From Streptomyces fildesensis (GTDB lineage: Bacteria; Actinomycetota; Actinomycetes; Streptomycetales; Streptomycetaceae), in contig NZ_JAAIKO010000008.1 of assembly GCF_016107395.1 (NCBI RefSeq), forward strand, positions 186,001 to 250,000: 64,000 bases of DNA, written 5' to 3'. The notes below the pieces were generated by a model that saw only the letters and a list, made by a program, of their open reading frames with translations, ran no database searches and was not told where the DNA came from. Shown here one piece after another: positions 27,636 through 38,234 of this stretch (position 1 is its first letter; the number at the start of each line of letters is the position of its first letter). A program made the translations under genes and the position numbers.

Positions 27636-30536
27636 ATGGCGAGACGACCTGACGCGGTGCAGCGGCGCACCGCGACAGCGATACGGGACCACACGGTGAG
27701 CTCGACCGGGGCGGTGATCGCTCAGCCACCCGCCCACACCGGCCGGGCGGCGCTCGTGCCGCAACTCCTGGTCGCCGTGCTCTGCGGAGGCTACGCGACC
27801 GGCGCCGCGGTGGGCTGGGGATCGGCCTGGATCGCCGACATCATGGGCGACTTCGGGCTCGCCGCCGCCGCGGCCGCGGCCAGTGTCTCCTCGTTCGTCT
27901 ACGCCCGGACCCTCGCCGGCCGCCAGCGGCCCACCTGGTTCCTGTTCGCCGGCTCGTCCGCGATGGTGGCGCTCGGCAACGGCACCTGGGGCTGGTACGA
28001 GGTGGTGCTGGACGGCACGCTGCCGAAGACCTCGATCGCCGACTTCTTCTTCCTGCTCTTCGCCCCGCCGGCGATCATCGGTCTGCTGATGCTCGCCAAG
28101 CGCCCGGTCACCCGGGCCGGCTGGGTGTGCCTGGCGCTGGACGCCTGGCTCGTCGGCGGCTCGCTGCTCACCCTGGCCTGGAGCCTCGCGCTCGCCAACG
28201 ACGCGAGCCTGAACGGGCTCAGCGCCGCCCAGGCCGCGCTGCGGCTCGCCTACCCGCTGCTCGACATCGCGCTCGCCAGCATGGTGCTGGCGCTGCACTT
28301 CCGGCGCTCCCCGGCCAACCGCGTCGCGGTCAACACCGCGATCGCCGCCCTCGCGCTGACCGTGCTGTGCGACGCGCTGTTCCGCTCCCCGCTCTGGCGC
28401 GAGCACTACCAGTCCGGCCACATCCTGGACGCCGGGTGGTTCGCCGGCAGCATGCTCCTCGCCTACGCCCCCTGGGCGGGCCGGCGGGACGCCGCCCGGC
28501 TGGAGCCGCGCTCCCGCGCGCACTCCAGCCGCAAGGTCGCCGGCTCGCTGGCCGCCCTCGTCCCGTACCTCGCGGCGGGCGTCTGCACCCTCGGCATCCT
28601 GTACAACGTGATCAGCGGCCGGAAGACCGACCATGTGGTGCTCTTCACCGGCTGCACCGTCGTCCTCGCGCTCGTCGTCCGCCAGGGCATCATGCTGCTC
28701 GACAACATCTCCCTCACCCAGGAACTGGCCCAGAAGGAGAACCACTTCCGGTCCCTGGTGCAGGGCTCCAGTGACGTCATCATGATCGCCGCGCCCACCG
28801 GCGTGCTGCGCTACGTGAGTCCGGCGGCCCGGGGCGTGTACGGGCGGGACGCCGAGGACATGGTGGGCACCGAGCTCGCCTCGCACATCCATCCCGAGGA
28901 CCTGGGGCGGGTGGTGCACGAGGTCCGCAGGTTTCTCGCCGCCTCGCCCGCCGCGGAGCCCGCTACGCGCATCGAATGCCGGATCCGCGCCGGCCGCGGC
29001 CGGGACGGCGGCGGCTGGCTCAACGTCGAGTCCAGCGTCAACCGCTACCAGGGCGGGCTGATCTTCAACAGCCGCGATGTGACCGAACGGGTGCGATTGC
29101 AGGCCCAGCTCCAGCACAACGCCTCGCACGACCCGCTCACCGATCTGCCCAACCGGGCCCTGTTCACCGAGCGGGTGAGCCGGGCCCTCGGCGGCCGGCG
29201 CAGCGGCGACGGCGAGGCGGCGGTGCTCTTCGTCGACCTCGACGGTTTCAAGGCGGTCAACGATACGGTCGGCCACCAGGCCGGCGACGAGCTTCTCGTC
29301 CAGGCGGCCCGGCGGCTCCAGGAGTCGGTCCGGTCCGGGGACACGGCGGCACGATTGGGCGGCGATGAATTCGCCGCCCTCATCTGTGGCGGGAGCGCCG
29401 ACCGGCAGCTCCGGGAGTACCAGATCCACGAGATCGCCGACCGGCTGCGCTCCGCGCTCTCCGAGCCGTACCGCGTGGAGTCCGGCGAGGTGCGGGTCGC
29501 GGCCAGCATCGGGGTCGCCTTCGCCGAGCCGGGGATCACGCCCAGCGAGCTCATGCGCAACGCGGACCTGGCGATGTACCGCGCGAAACAGGCGGGCAAG
29601 GGCCGGGTCGAGATGTACGCGCCCCAGATGCAGGCCGACGTGGTGCGCCGCGCCGAGCTGGCCACCCGGCTGCGCAACGCCCTGCACGACGGGGAGTTCA
29701 CCCTGCTGCACCAGCCCGTCGTCGAGCTGCGGACCGGCCGGGTGGCGGCCGTCGAGGCGCAGGCCCGCTGGCGCTCCGCGCAGGGCATCCTCTTCACCCC
29801 CGCCGAGTTCCTGCGGGTGGCGGAGGACACCGACCGCACCGCGGAGCTGAGCCGCTGGCTGCTGCAGGAGGCGGTCGAGCAGGCCGCGCTGCGGCACGGC
29901 TCGGGCCATGCCGTGCCGGTGGCCGTCCGGATGTCCGTCCGCCGGCTGATGCACCGGGACCTGCCGCTCGGCAACATCGAGACGCTGCTGAGCCGCCATG
30001 AGCTGCCCGCCGGCGGACTGGTGCTGGAACTGACCGACAACGACCCGCGGATCTCCCTGGAGGAGCTGGAGCGCAGGCTCTCGGCGCTGCGCCGGCTCGG
30101 CGTGCAGATCGCGCTGGGCGGCTTCGGCACCGGATACGCCGCGATGACCGCGCTGCGCACCCTCCCGGTGGACCTGCTCAAGATCGACCGCAGCTTCGTG
30201 GAAGGAATCGTCGAGTCCGCCCGGCTGCACAAGATCACCGCGGGCATGCTGCGGATCGCCGAGGACCTGGGCATCCGCACCGTGGCGGACGGGGTGGACC
30301 GGCCCGAGCAGGTGATCGCGTTGCGCGCCATGGGCTGTACGCACGGCCAGGGCATGGCCTTCTCCGGTCCGCTCGACGAACACCGGCTGAGGGGCTCGCT
30401 GGCCCGTGGCGGCTACCCGGTACCTCATGGTTCCATCGCCCTGACCGGCGGCCCACTGCCCGTGCGGCACACCGGAAGCACCGGAACGGGTGATCCCCTT
30501 CGCTCAAATGCTGAGACGCCCGTCCCACCCGCTTGA
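27636..30536 (+). CDS. Membrane PAS-GGDEF-EAL protein with degenerate EAL domain
   Basis: A 966-residue protein with eight or nine hydrophobic helices in residues ~35-350, a PAS domain (from HFRSLVQGSSDVIMIAAP, ~366), an intact diguanylate cyclase motif ARLGGDEFAALI (G575-F579), and a C-terminal EAL-like domain. In the last, EAL has become EAQ (VEAQARW, residue 707) and DDFGTG has become GGFGTG (828), which removes metal-binding aspartates, so I expect c-di-GMP synthesis and no hydrolysis. Start ATG 27636 is uncertain; GTG 27696 is in frame. It ends inside the TTGACA hexamer ahead of the ilvB leader. Confidence 0.88.
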   Translation: MARRPDAVQRRTATAIRDHTVSSTGAVIAQPPAHTGRAALVPQLLVAVLCGGYATGAAVGWGSAWIADIMGDFGLAAAAAAASVSSFVYARTLAGRQRPTWFLFAGSSAMVALGNGTWGWYEVVLDGTLPKTSIADFFFLLFAPPAIIGLLMLAKRPVTRAGWVCLALDAWLVGGSLLTLAWSLALANDASLNGLSAAQAALRLAYPLLDIALASMVLALHFRRSPANRVAVNTAIAALALTVLCDALFRSPLWREHYQSGHILDAGWFAGSMLLAYAPWAGRRDAARLEPRSRAHSSRKVAGSLAALVPYLAAGVCTLGILYNVISGRKTDHVVLFTGCTVVLALVVRQGIMLLDNISLTQELAQKENHFRSLVQGSSDVIMIAAPTGVLRYVSPAARGVYGRDAEDMVGTELASHIHPEDLGRVVHEVRRFLAASPAAEPATRIECRIRAGRGRDGGGWLNVESSVNRYQGGLIFNSRDVTERVRLQAQLQHNASHDPLTDLPNRALFTERVSRALGGRRSGDGEAAVLFVDLDGFKAVNDTVGHQAGDELLVQAARRLQESVRSGDTAARLGGDEFAALICGGSADRQLREYQIHEIADRLRSALSEPYRVESGEVRVAASIGVAFAEPGITPSELMRNADLAMYRAKQAGKGRVEMYAPQMQADVVRRAELATRLRNALHDGEFTLLHQPVVELRTGRVAAVEAQARWRSAQGILFTPAEFLRVAEDTDRTAELSRWLLQEAVEQAALRHGSGHAVPVAVRMSVRRLMHRDLPLGNIETLLSRHELPAGGLVLELTDNDPRISLEELERRLSALRRLGVQIALGGFGTGYAAMTALRTLPVDLLKIDRSFVEGIVESARLHKITAGMLRIAEDLGIRTVADGVDRPEQVIALRAMGCTHGQGMAFSGPLDEHRLRGSLARGGYPVPHGSIALTGGPLPVRHTGSTGTGDPLRSNAETPVPPA

Positions 30537-30569
30537 CACTCCGAGGGGTCCAGGGGGAGGGTCGTGTCC

Positions 30570-30611
30570 ATGCGCACCCGAATTCTCGTACTTGGAAAGC
30601 GCGTCGGCTGA
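30570..30611 (+). CDS. ilvB leader peptide
   Basis: The 13-residue peptide MRTRILVLGKRVG has a block of Ile-Leu-Val-Leu codons (ATT CTC GTA CTT) right before the first RNA stem. GGGGGAGGG is the ribosome binding site. Such a run of branched-chain codons is the signature of attenuation by starvation for leucine, isoleucine or valine. Confidence 0.85.
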   Translation: MRTRILVLGKRVG

Positions 30612-30651
30612 CCGAGGCCCACCATCGCCTTGGAAAACGCACCGACGCGCT

Positions 30652-30685
30652 CCCCTCGCTTGCCTGACGGCACGAGGGGTTTTTT
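30652..30685 (+). terminator. ilvB attenuator terminator
   Basis: CCCCTCG, CT bulge, TGCC, loop TGAC, GGCA, CGAGGGG, then six T residues: a classic intrinsic terminator 49 nt before the ilvB ATG. Confidence 0.92.
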
Positions 30686-30733
30686 GTTGCCTGGCACCCA
30701 GAAGAAACTCATCTTCGAGAGAAGAGAACGCAG

Positions 30734-32611
30734 ATGACCGAGCAGGCCACCGGGGCCCCCCATCCGCAGCAGCGGGCCCGCAGCGGGGGACAGCAGCCCA
30801 CCACTCCCGAGCGCATGACGGGCGCGCAGTCCCTCATTCGTTCGCTCGAGGCGGTCGGCGCCGACACCGTATTCGGTATCCCTGGCGGTGCGATCCTGCC
30901 GGCCTACGACCCGCTGATGGACTCCGTCAAGGTCCGCCACATCCTGGTCCGCCACGAGCAGGGGGCCGGCCACGCCGCCACCGGCTACGCGCAGGCCACC
31001 GGCCGGGTCGGCGTGTGCATGGCCACCTCGGGTCCGGGCGCCACCAACCTCGTCACGCCGATCGCCGACGCCCACATGGACTCCGTCCCGCTGGTCGCGA
31101 TCACCGGCCAGGTCGCCTCCAAGGCGATCGGCACCGACGCCTTCCAGGAGGCGGACATCTGCGGCATCACGATGCCGATCACCAAGCACAACTTCCTGGT
31201 GACCAAGGCCGAGGACATCCCGCGGACGATCGCCGAGGCGTTCCACATCGCCTCCACCGGCCGTCCGGGCCCGGTCCTCGTCGACATCGCCAAGGACGCG
31301 CTGCAGAACCAGACGACCTTCTCCTGGCCGCCGCAGATGGACCTGCCGGGCTACCGCCCGGTGACCAAGCCGCACGCCAAGCAGATCCGTGAGGCCGCCC
31401 GGCTGATCAACGAGGCCAAGCGTCCGGTGCTGTACGTCGGCGGCGGCGTCATGAAGGCCCGCGCCACCGCAGAGCTGCGGATCCTGGCCGAACTGACCGG
31501 CGCCCCGGTCGTCACCACGCTGATGGCGCTCGGCTCGTTCCCCGACAGCCACCCGCAGCACGTCGGCATGCCCGGCATGCACGGTGACGTCACCGCGGTC
31601 ACCGCGCTGCAGAAGTCCGACCTGCTGATCGCGCTCGGCGCCCGCTTCGACGACCGGGTCACCGGCCGGCTCGACACCTTCGCCCCGTTCGCGAAGATCG
31701 TGCACGCCGACATCGACCCCGCCGAGATCGGCAAGAACCGCGCCGCGGACGTGCCGATCGTCGGCGACGCCCGCGAGGTCCTCGCCGACCTGATCGTCGC
31801 GGTCCAGGCGGACCACGAGGCCGGCCACAAGGGCGACTACGCCGACTGGTGGAAGGACCTCAACCGCTGGCGTGACACCTACCCGCTGGGCTACGACACC
31901 CCGGACGACGGCAGCCTCTCCCCGCAGCAGGTCATCGAGCGGATCGGCCAGCTGGCCCCCGAGGGCACCCTGTTCGCGGCCGGCGTCGGCCAGCACCAGA
32001 TGTGGGCCGCGCAGTTCATCAAGTACGAGAAGCCCAACACGTGGTTCAACTCCGGCGGCGCCGGGACCATGGGGTACGCGGTGCCCGCGGCGATGGGCGC
32101 CAAGGCCGGCGTCCCCGGCGCGACCGTCTGGGCGGTCGACGGTGACGGCTGCTTCCAGATGACCAACCAGGAGCTGGTCACCTGCGCGCTCAACAACATC
32201 CCGATCAAGGTCGCCATCATCAACAACGGCGCCCTGGGCATGGTCCGCCAGTGGCAGAACCTCTTCTACGGCGAGCGGTTCTCCAACACCGTGCTGCACG
32301 CCGGTGAGACCAACTCCGACAGCGGCTCGACGGTCGGCGTCGGCTCGACGGTGAACCGCGGCACCCGCGTCCCGGACTTCGTCAAGCTGTCCGAGGCGAT
32401 GGGCTGCGTGGGTCTGCGCTGCGAGAGCCCGGACGAGCTGGACGCGGTCATCGCCAAGGCCAACTCGATCAACGACCGCCCGGTGGTCGTGGACTTCATC
32501 GTCCACGAGGACGCCATGGTGTGGCCGATGGTCGCGGCCGGTACCTCCAACGACGAGATCCTGGCCGCCCGCGATGTCCGCCCGGACTTCAGCGACGGCC
32601 AGGAAGACTGA
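30734..32611 (+). CDS. ilvB: Acetolactate synthase large subunit
   Basis: A 625-residue thiamine diphosphate enzyme making acetolactate or acetohydroxybutyrate for valine, leucine and isoleucine. The catalytic glutamate is about E75 in [14 protein letters not shown]. The FAD/ThDP architecture has GPGATN, a middle domain with RFDDRVTG, and the GDGCF region in [14 protein letters not shown] that starts the ThDP-binding motif. Residues 1-30 are a Gln/Ala/Pro-rich extension that is not part of the conserved domain. GAGAGAAGAGAA precedes the ATG. It heads the ilvBNC operon under the attenuator. Confidence 0.97.
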   Translation: MTEQATGAPHPQQRARSGGQQPTTPERMTGAQSLIRSLEAVGADTVFGIPGGAILPAYDPLMDSVKVRHILVRHEQGAGHAATGYAQATGRVGVCMATSGPGATNLVTPIADAHMDSVPLVAITGQVASKAIGTDAFQEADICGITMPITKHNFLVTKAEDIPRTIAEAFHIASTGRPGPVLVDIAKDALQNQTTFSWPPQMDLPGYRPVTKPHAKQIREAARLINEAKRPVLYVGGGVMKARATAELRILAELTGAPVVTTLMALGSFPDSHPQHVGMPGMHGDVTAVTALQKSDLLIALGARFDDRVTGRLDTFAPFAKIVHADIDPAEIGKNRAADVPIVGDAREVLADLIVAVQADHEAGHKGDYADWWKDLNRWRDTYPLGYDTPDDGSLSPQQVIERIGQLAPEGTLFAAGVGQHQMWAAQFIKYEKPNTWFNSGGAGTMGYAVPAAMGAKAGVPGATVWAVDGDGCFQMTNQELVTCALNNIPIKVAIINNGALGMVRQWQNLFYGERFSNTVLHAGETNSDSGSTVGVGSTVNRGTRVPDFVKLSEAMGCVGLRCESPDELDAVIAKANSINDRPVVVDFIVHEDAMVWPMVAAGTSNDEILAARDVRPDFSDGQED

Positions 32612-32642
32612 GGCGCAGGACCGAGAGAAGGAACGAAGCGAC

Positions 32643-33170
32643 ATGTCCAAGCACACGCTCTCCGTCCTGGTGGAGAACAAGCCCGGCGTCCTCGCCAGGA
32701 TCACCGCGCTGTTCTCCCGCCGCGGCTTCAATATCGACTCCCTCGCGGTGGGCACCACGGAGCACCCCGAGATCTCCCGCATCACGATCGTCGTCAACGT
32801 GATCGACGAGCTGCCGCTGGAGCAGGTCACCAAGCAGCTCAACAAGCTGGTCAACGTTCTGAAGATCGTAGAACTGGAGCCCGCAGGAGCCGTTCAGCGT
32901 GAACTCGTTCTGGTGAAGGTGCGGGCCGACAACGAGTCCCGTTCCAAGATCGTCGAGATCGTCCAGCTGTTCCGCGCCAAGACCGTTGACGTCTCTCCCG
33001 AGGCCGTCACGATCGAGGCCACCGGCGGCGCCGACAAGCTCGAAGCGATGCTCAAGATGCTGGAACCCTTCGGCATCAAGGAGCTGGTGCAGTCCGGCAC
33101 CATCGCCATAGGGCGTGGCGCCCGGTCCATCACCGACCGCTCGCTGCGGGCCCTCGACCGCTCCGCGTAG
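32643..33170 (+). CDS. ilvN: Acetolactate synthase small (regulatory) subunit
   Basis: The 175-residue regulatory subunit, which binds valine and stimulates IlvB. It begins with the ACT domain (LSVLVENKPGVLARITALFS, then RRGFNIDSLAVG) and continues with the second domain from LVLVKVRADNESRSKIVEIV. AGAAGGAA precedes the ATG at 32643, 31 nt after ilvB. Together with ilvB and ilvC this is the standard actinobacterial ilvBNC arrangement. Confidence 0.97.
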   Translation: MSKHTLSVLVENKPGVLARITALFSRRGFNIDSLAVGTTEHPEISRITIVVNVIDELPLEQVTKQLNKLVNVLKIVELEPAGAVQRELVLVKVRADNESRSKIVEIVQLFRAKTVDVSPEAVTIEATGGADKLEAMLKMLEPFGIKELVQSGTIAIGRGARSITDRSLRALDRSA

Positions 33171-33218
33171 TGACAGCGCACCGCGTGGCCGCTCCGGCGG
33201 CGACGCGGTACCGCATAG

Positions 33219-34295
<1,077 letters not shown>

Positions 34296-34304
34296 GCCTC
34301 ATCG

Positions 34305-34337
34305 GGTGCGGGGCGGTCGCAGTGGCCGCCCCGTACC
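34305..34337 (+). terminator. ilvBNC terminator
   Basis: GGTGCGGGGCGG (34305-34316) pairs with CCGCCCCGTACC (34326-34337) with one G-U pair, 10 nt after ilvC. No T tract, but a 12-bp GC-rich stem. Confidence 0.75.
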
Positions 34338-34530
34338 TTGTCCACGGCGTACAGCCACGTGCGGGTGATCCTTCCACCAAGGCACAAGTCGCGCTCGGCG
34401 GCGCCGATACACTGCAACTACAAAGCGCGTCAGGCTCACAGCGTCGTGCGTCTTCCACGCGGCATGCCATCCCCTCCCTCCCTGGAGCGTCCGCGGGACC
34501 GGCCGCCCACGAAGGACAAGTGAGGACCAC

Positions 34531-36123
34531 GTGAGCCAGAAGCCTGTCGTACTCATCGCCGAAGAGCTGTCGCCTGCCACTGTCGACGCACTGGGGCCGG
34601 ATTTCGACATCCGGCACTGCAACGGCGCCGACCGGGGTGAGTTGCTCTCCGCGATCAAGGATGCCGACGCCATCCTGGTCCGCAGCGCCACCAAGGTGGA
34701 TGCGGAAGCCATCGCCGCCGCGCCCAAGCTGCGAGTCGTCGCCCGCGCGGGCGTCGGTCTGGACAATGTCGACGTGTCCGCCGCCACCAAGGCCGGCGTG
34801 ATGGTCGTCAACGCCCCGACCTCGAACATCGTCACCGCCGCCGAGCTGGCCTGCGGCCTGCTCATCGCCACCGCCCGTAACATCGCGCCGGCCAACTCGG
34901 CGCTGAAGAACGGCGAGTGGAAGCGGAACAAGTACACCGGCGTGGAGCTGGCCGAGAAGACCCTCGGCGTCGTCGGCCTCGGCCGCATCGGCGCGCTGGT
35001 CGCCCAGCGCATGTCCGCGTTCGGCATGAAGATCGTGGCCTACGACCCCTACATCCAGCCCGCTCGCGCGGCCCAGATGGGTGTCAAGATCCTCAGCCTG
35101 GACGAGCTGCTGGAGGTCTCCGACTTCATCACCGTCCACCTGCCGAAGACCCCCGAGACCCTCGGCCTGATCGGTGACGAGGCCCTGCACAAGGTCAAGC
35201 CGTCGGTCCGGATCGTGAACGCCGCGCGTGGCGGGATCGTGGACGAGGAGGCGCTCGCCTCGGCCCTGAAGGAGGGCCGCGTCGCGGGTGCCGGCCTGGA
35301 CGTCTACGCGAAGGAGCCGTGCACCGACTCCCCGCTCTTCCAGTTCGACAACGTGGTGGCCACCCCGCACCTGGGCGCCTCCACCGACGAGGCGCAGGAG
35401 AAGGCCGGCATCGCCGTCGCCAAGTCCGTCCGCCTCGCGCTCGCCGGTGAGCTCGTACCGGACGCGGTCAACGTCCAGGGCGGCGTCATCGCCGAGGACG
35501 TACGTCCGGGCCTGCCGCTCGCCGAGAAGCTCGGCCGGATCTTCACCGCGCTGGCCGGCGAGGTCGCCGCCCGCCTCGATGTCGAGGTCCGCGGTGAGAT
35601 CACCCAGCACGACGTGAAGGTGCTCGAACTCTCCGCGCTCAAGGGCGTCTTCGAGGACGTCGTCGCCGAGACCGTCTCCTACGTCAACGCGCCGCTGTTC
35701 GCCCAGGAGCGCGGTGTCGAGGTCCGGCTGACCACGTCGAGCGAGTCGCCCGACCACCGCAACATGGTCACGGTGCGCGGCACTCTGACGGACGGCACGG
35801 AGGTGTCGGTCTCCGGCACGCTGGCCGGTCCGAAGAACATCCAGAAGATCGTCGCCGTCGGTGACGAGGACGTGGACCTGGTCCTCGCCGACCACATGGC
35901 CTTCCTCCGCTACACCGACCGCCCCGGCGTCGTCGGCACGGTCGGCCGCATCCTCGGTGAGGCCGGCGTCAACATCGCGGGCATGCAGGTCGCCCGCGCG
36001 GCCGTCGGCGGCGAGGCCCTCGTGGCCCTGACCGTCGACTCCTGCATCCCGCCGGCCGCCCTGGCCGAGATCGCCGAGGAGATCGGCGCCACGTCGGCCC
36101 GCGCGGTGGACCTCACGGACTGA
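34531..36123 (+). CDS. serA: D-3-phosphoglycerate dehydrogenase
   Basis: The first enzyme of serine synthesis, 530 residues, of the long (type I) class. After the substrate domain comes the NAD loop VVGLGRIGALVAQRM, the catalytic arginine in NAARGGIVDEEAL, glutamate in DVYAKEPCTDSPLF and histidine in TPHLGASTDEAQEKAG. Residues ~320-450 form the intervening ASB domain and the C-terminus ends in an ACT domain (RPGVVGTVGRILGEAGVNIA), the site of serine feedback inhibition. The GTG at 34531 is preceded by AGTGAGGACC. It may have its own promoter in the 235-nt gap. Confidence 0.97.
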   Translation: MSQKPVVLIAEELSPATVDALGPDFDIRHCNGADRGELLSAIKDADAILVRSATKVDAEAIAAAPKLRVVARAGVGLDNVDVSAATKAGVMVVNAPTSNIVTAAELACGLLIATARNIAPANSALKNGEWKRNKYTGVELAEKTLGVVGLGRIGALVAQRMSAFGMKIVAYDPYIQPARAAQMGVKILSLDELLEVSDFITVHLPKTPETLGLIGDEALHKVKPSVRIVNAARGGIVDEEALASALKEGRVAGAGLDVYAKEPCTDSPLFQFDNVVATPHLGASTDEAQEKAGIAVAKSVRLALAGELVPDAVNVQGGVIAEDVRPGLPLAEKLGRIFTALAGEVAARLDVEVRGEITQHDVKVLELSALKGVFEDVVAETVSYVNAPLFAQERGVEVRLTTSSESPDHRNMVTVRGTLTDGTEVSVSGTLAGPKNIQKIVAVGDEDVDLVLADHMAFLRYTDRPGVVGTVGRILGEAGVNIAGMQVARAAVGGEALVALTVDSCIPPAALAEIAEEIGATSARAVDLTD

Positions 36124-36160
36124 CCGCAGGTCACCGACCGACCGAGGTCACGACGTCAGC

Positions 36161-36200
36161 GACGAAGCCGCCCTTCACTCGTATGAGGGGCGGCTTCGTC
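36161..36200 (+). terminator. serA terminator
   Basis: GACGAAGCCGCCCTTCA (36161-36177), loop CTCGTA, TGAGGGGCGGCTTCGTC (36184-36200) give a 17-bp stem with one G-U pair, 37 nt after serA. Confidence 0.85.
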
Positions 36201-36255
36201 ATTCCCTCCCGCTACGCTGAACGCTGCGGACAGAATCCCGTCGATGGGAGGAATC

Positions 36256-36840
36256 ATGACTGCCGAACCGCTTCCGGCCTGGGCTTTCCCGCCCCCGGGC
36301 GGGTTCACCGCGGACGACCTCGACCGTATCCCCGATCTCCCGCCGCACACAGAGCTGATCGACGGGAGCCTTGTCTTCGTGAGTCCGCAGAAGTATTTCC
36401 ACATGCTGGCCGTGGATCTGTTGAGCACTTTCCTGCGACAGGCGGCCCCGGAGAAGTTCCGTGTACTGCGCGAGATGACCATTACCGTGAGCAGGAGCAA
36501 TCGCCCTGAACCCGATATCTCGATCGTCCGGGCCGAGGCCGTGTCGGAATCGGCGAATGAAACCGGTTATCAGGCCTCGGACGTCGTTCTCGCCGTCGAA
36601 GTCGTCTCGCCCGAATCCGAGGACCGGGACCGCAAGCGCAAGCCCCAGCTCTACGCGGAAGCGGGTATCCCGCACTTCTGGCGGGTGGAGAAGGGTGAGG
36701 GCCGGCAGCCGGTCGTCTACGTCTACGAGCTCGACACGATGACCCATACCTATGTTCCGTCGGGCATCCACCACGAGCGGCTCAAGGTTCCCGTCCCCTT
36801 CACCATCGATATCGACCTCACCGAGATCGACCGTCTCTAG
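36256..36840 (+). CDS. Uma2 family putative endonuclease
   Basis: A 194-residue member of the Uma2 (DUF820) family, which has a PD-(D/E)XK restriction-endonuclease-like fold. The core residues are visible as ELIDGSLVFVSP, RPEPDISIV (the Asp), VLAVEVVSPESEDRDR (the E-x-V catalytic strand with Glu) and KRKPQLYAEAGIPHFWRVE. The family is expanded in streptomycetes and its role is unknown. GGGAGGA precedes ATG 36256; ATG 36244 is an in-frame alternative. It is convergent with the PucR-type regulator 29 nt on. Confidence 0.87.
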   Translation: MTAEPLPAWAFPPPGGFTADDLDRIPDLPPHTELIDGSLVFVSPQKYFHMLAVDLLSTFLRQAAPEKFRVLREMTITVSRSNRPEPDISIVRAEAVSESANETGYQASDVVLAVEVVSPESEDRDRKRKPQLYAEAGIPHFWRVEKGEGRQPVVYVYELDTMTHTYVPSGIHHERLKVPVPFTIDIDLTEIDRL

Positions 36841-36869
36841 GCTTCCCGCAAGACGGCACATCCGGCCGA

Positions 36870-38099
36870 TCACAGCCGCGCGGCCTTCAGCGCCATGTGG
36901 AGCAGCAGCCGGTCCTCGCCCTCGTCCAGGTCGAGGCCGGTGAGCTGCTCGATGCGGGAGAGGCGGTAGTAGAGGGTCTGCCGGTGGATGGCGAGGGCGG
37001 CGGCCGTGCGGCCCGCCTGGCCCGCGCAGTCCAGGTAGACCTCGGCGGTGCGGGCCAGCTCGCGGTGGGACGGCTCCAGCAGCGGGCGTACGGCGGGGTC
37101 GGCGGAGGAGCCGCCGGGGAGCGCCGAGAGCATGCGGTACGGGCCGAGGCCCGCCCAGTCGGCGACCGGCGCGAGCCGGGGCTGGGCCCGTGCCGCGCGG
37201 GCCGCACCGGTCGCCTGCCGCCATGCCTCGGACAGTCCGTCCAGCCCGCGGGCCGGCTCGCCGATACCCGCCACCGCGCCGGGCGAGCTCGAGGTCTCCA
37301 GCAGCCGGGCGGCGGCGGTGCGGGCGGGGGAGAGGTGCTGGACGGAGCGGAGCCGGACGAGCACGGCGAGCGGGTCGGCGGCCGGGACCGGGCCGGGGGT
37401 GGGCGGCCCGTGGGCCGGGACCCGGCAGAGGGCTGCGGCGCCCGGGATCGAGCGGATCCCCGGCAGTTCCGCCGAACCGTCGTCCGCGCCGTCGGCGGTA
37501 TCCGGCCCGGCGCTGCTGTCCAGAGTGGGCGGGGCCGTCCAGCCAAGAACGCACACCAGCGCGTGCACCTCGTCCGCGTCCGGGCCGAGCGCCGCGCTCA
37601 GCGCGTCCCGCGCGGCCTCGCGCCGCTGGCCGGGGCCCGCCGTCAGTGCCGCACGCAGTTCACGGCCGACATCGGCGCCCGCCCGGGACTCGGCGGCCAG
37701 CCGGTCGCCGATCCGGTCGCAGACCTCCATCGCGGCGACGAGCCGCGGATCGGGATCCGGTCCGGCGTCCGAATCGTCGAGCAGCCACACATAGCCGTGC
37801 ACGATGCCCCGATGGCGCACCGGCAGGCAGATCCGGCCCCGGACGACGCCCGCGTCGGGCGCGGCGGGGATGCGCACCGGGCCGGTGGCGCGGGCGATGC
37901 CGAAGCGTTCGAACCAGGACCGGACCTCGGCCGTCGAGCGCCGGGTCAGGATCGACCGGGTGCGGACGGGGTCCATCGCACCGTCGTCGCTGTCGTGCGC
38001 GCCGAAGGCGATCAGCCGGAAATCGCGGTCCTCCAGGGTCGCGGGCGCGCCGACGAGAGCGGACACCTCGTCGACCAGTTCCTCGTAGTCACCTCGCAC
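36870..38099 (-). CDS. PucR family transcriptional regulator (probable activator of proline catabolism)
   Basis: A 409-residue regulator with the C-terminal PucR helix-turn-helix ([20 protein letters not shown] then [14 protein letters not shown]), preceded by a GAF-like N-terminal sensor domain. It is divergent from the proline dehydrogenase gene, a neighbourhood in which PucR-type regulators control proline use in actinomycetes. The inference that it binds the intergenic repeat at 38161-38181 is mine. The GTG at 38099 is the best in-frame start; the nearby ATG at 38107 is out of frame. Confidence 0.88.
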   Translation of the reverse strand: MRGDYEELVDEVSALVGAPATLEDRDFRLIAFGAHDSDDGAMDPVRTRSILTRRSTAEVRSWFERFGIARATGPVRIPAAPDAGVVRGRICLPVRHRGIVHGYVWLLDDSDAGPDPDPRLVAAMEVCDRIGDRLAAESRAGADVGRELRAALTAGPGQRREAARDALSAALGPDADEVHALVCVLGWTAPPTLDSSAGPDTADGADDGSAELPGIRSIPGAAALCRVPAHGPPTPGPVPAADPLAVLVRLRSVQHLSPARTAAARLLETSSSPGAVAGIGEPARGLDGLSEAWRQATGAARAARAQPRLAPVADWAGLGPYRMLSALPGGSSADPAVRPLLEPSHRELARTAEVYLDCAGQAGRTAAALAIHRQTLYYRLSRIEQLTGLDLDEGEDRLLLHMALKAARL

Positions 38100-38160
38100 C
38101 CCGCCATTGTCTCTTACATCTGTATGAGGGATGCCGCACGGATGCGTGACAGGTGTCGAT

Positions 38161-38181
38161 GGTTCACGGGGTAGGTGAACC
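38161..38181. promoter_or_regulatory. Candidate operator between PucR gene and proline dehydrogenase
   Basis: GGTTCAC, seven-base spacer GGGGTAG, GTGAACC form a perfect 7-bp inverted repeat centred about 62 nt before the proline dehydrogenase start. It is the only strong dyad in the divergent region and a natural target for the adjacent regulator. Confidence 0.5.
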
Positions 38182-38234
38182 CTAGATTTCGCGGTGTCGC
38201 TGCCTGTTCATGCTCTGATCCTGAAGGAGCCCCC

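Larger units (their letters stand above)
30542..30685 (+). promoter_or_regulatory. ilvB attenuator leader RNA
   Basis: The region upstream of ilvB has a short leader peptide (30570-30611), a stem GCGCGTCGG (30599-30607) with CCGACGCGC (30642-30650), and an intrinsic terminator (30652-30685). CGAGGGG at 30542-30548, before the leader, copies the terminator's 3' arm and could pair with its 5' arm CCCCTCG as an antiterminator. Ribosome stalling on Ile-Leu-Val-Leu codons would select between the structures. Attenuation of ilvBNC is established in Corynebacterium; the pairing scheme here is inferred. Confidence 0.8.

Noticed and set aside
30533..30538. TTGACA as -35 of the ilvB leader promoter
   Set aside because: It is a perfect -35, but no TANNNT occurs 16-19 bp downstream; the real promoter is not identified.
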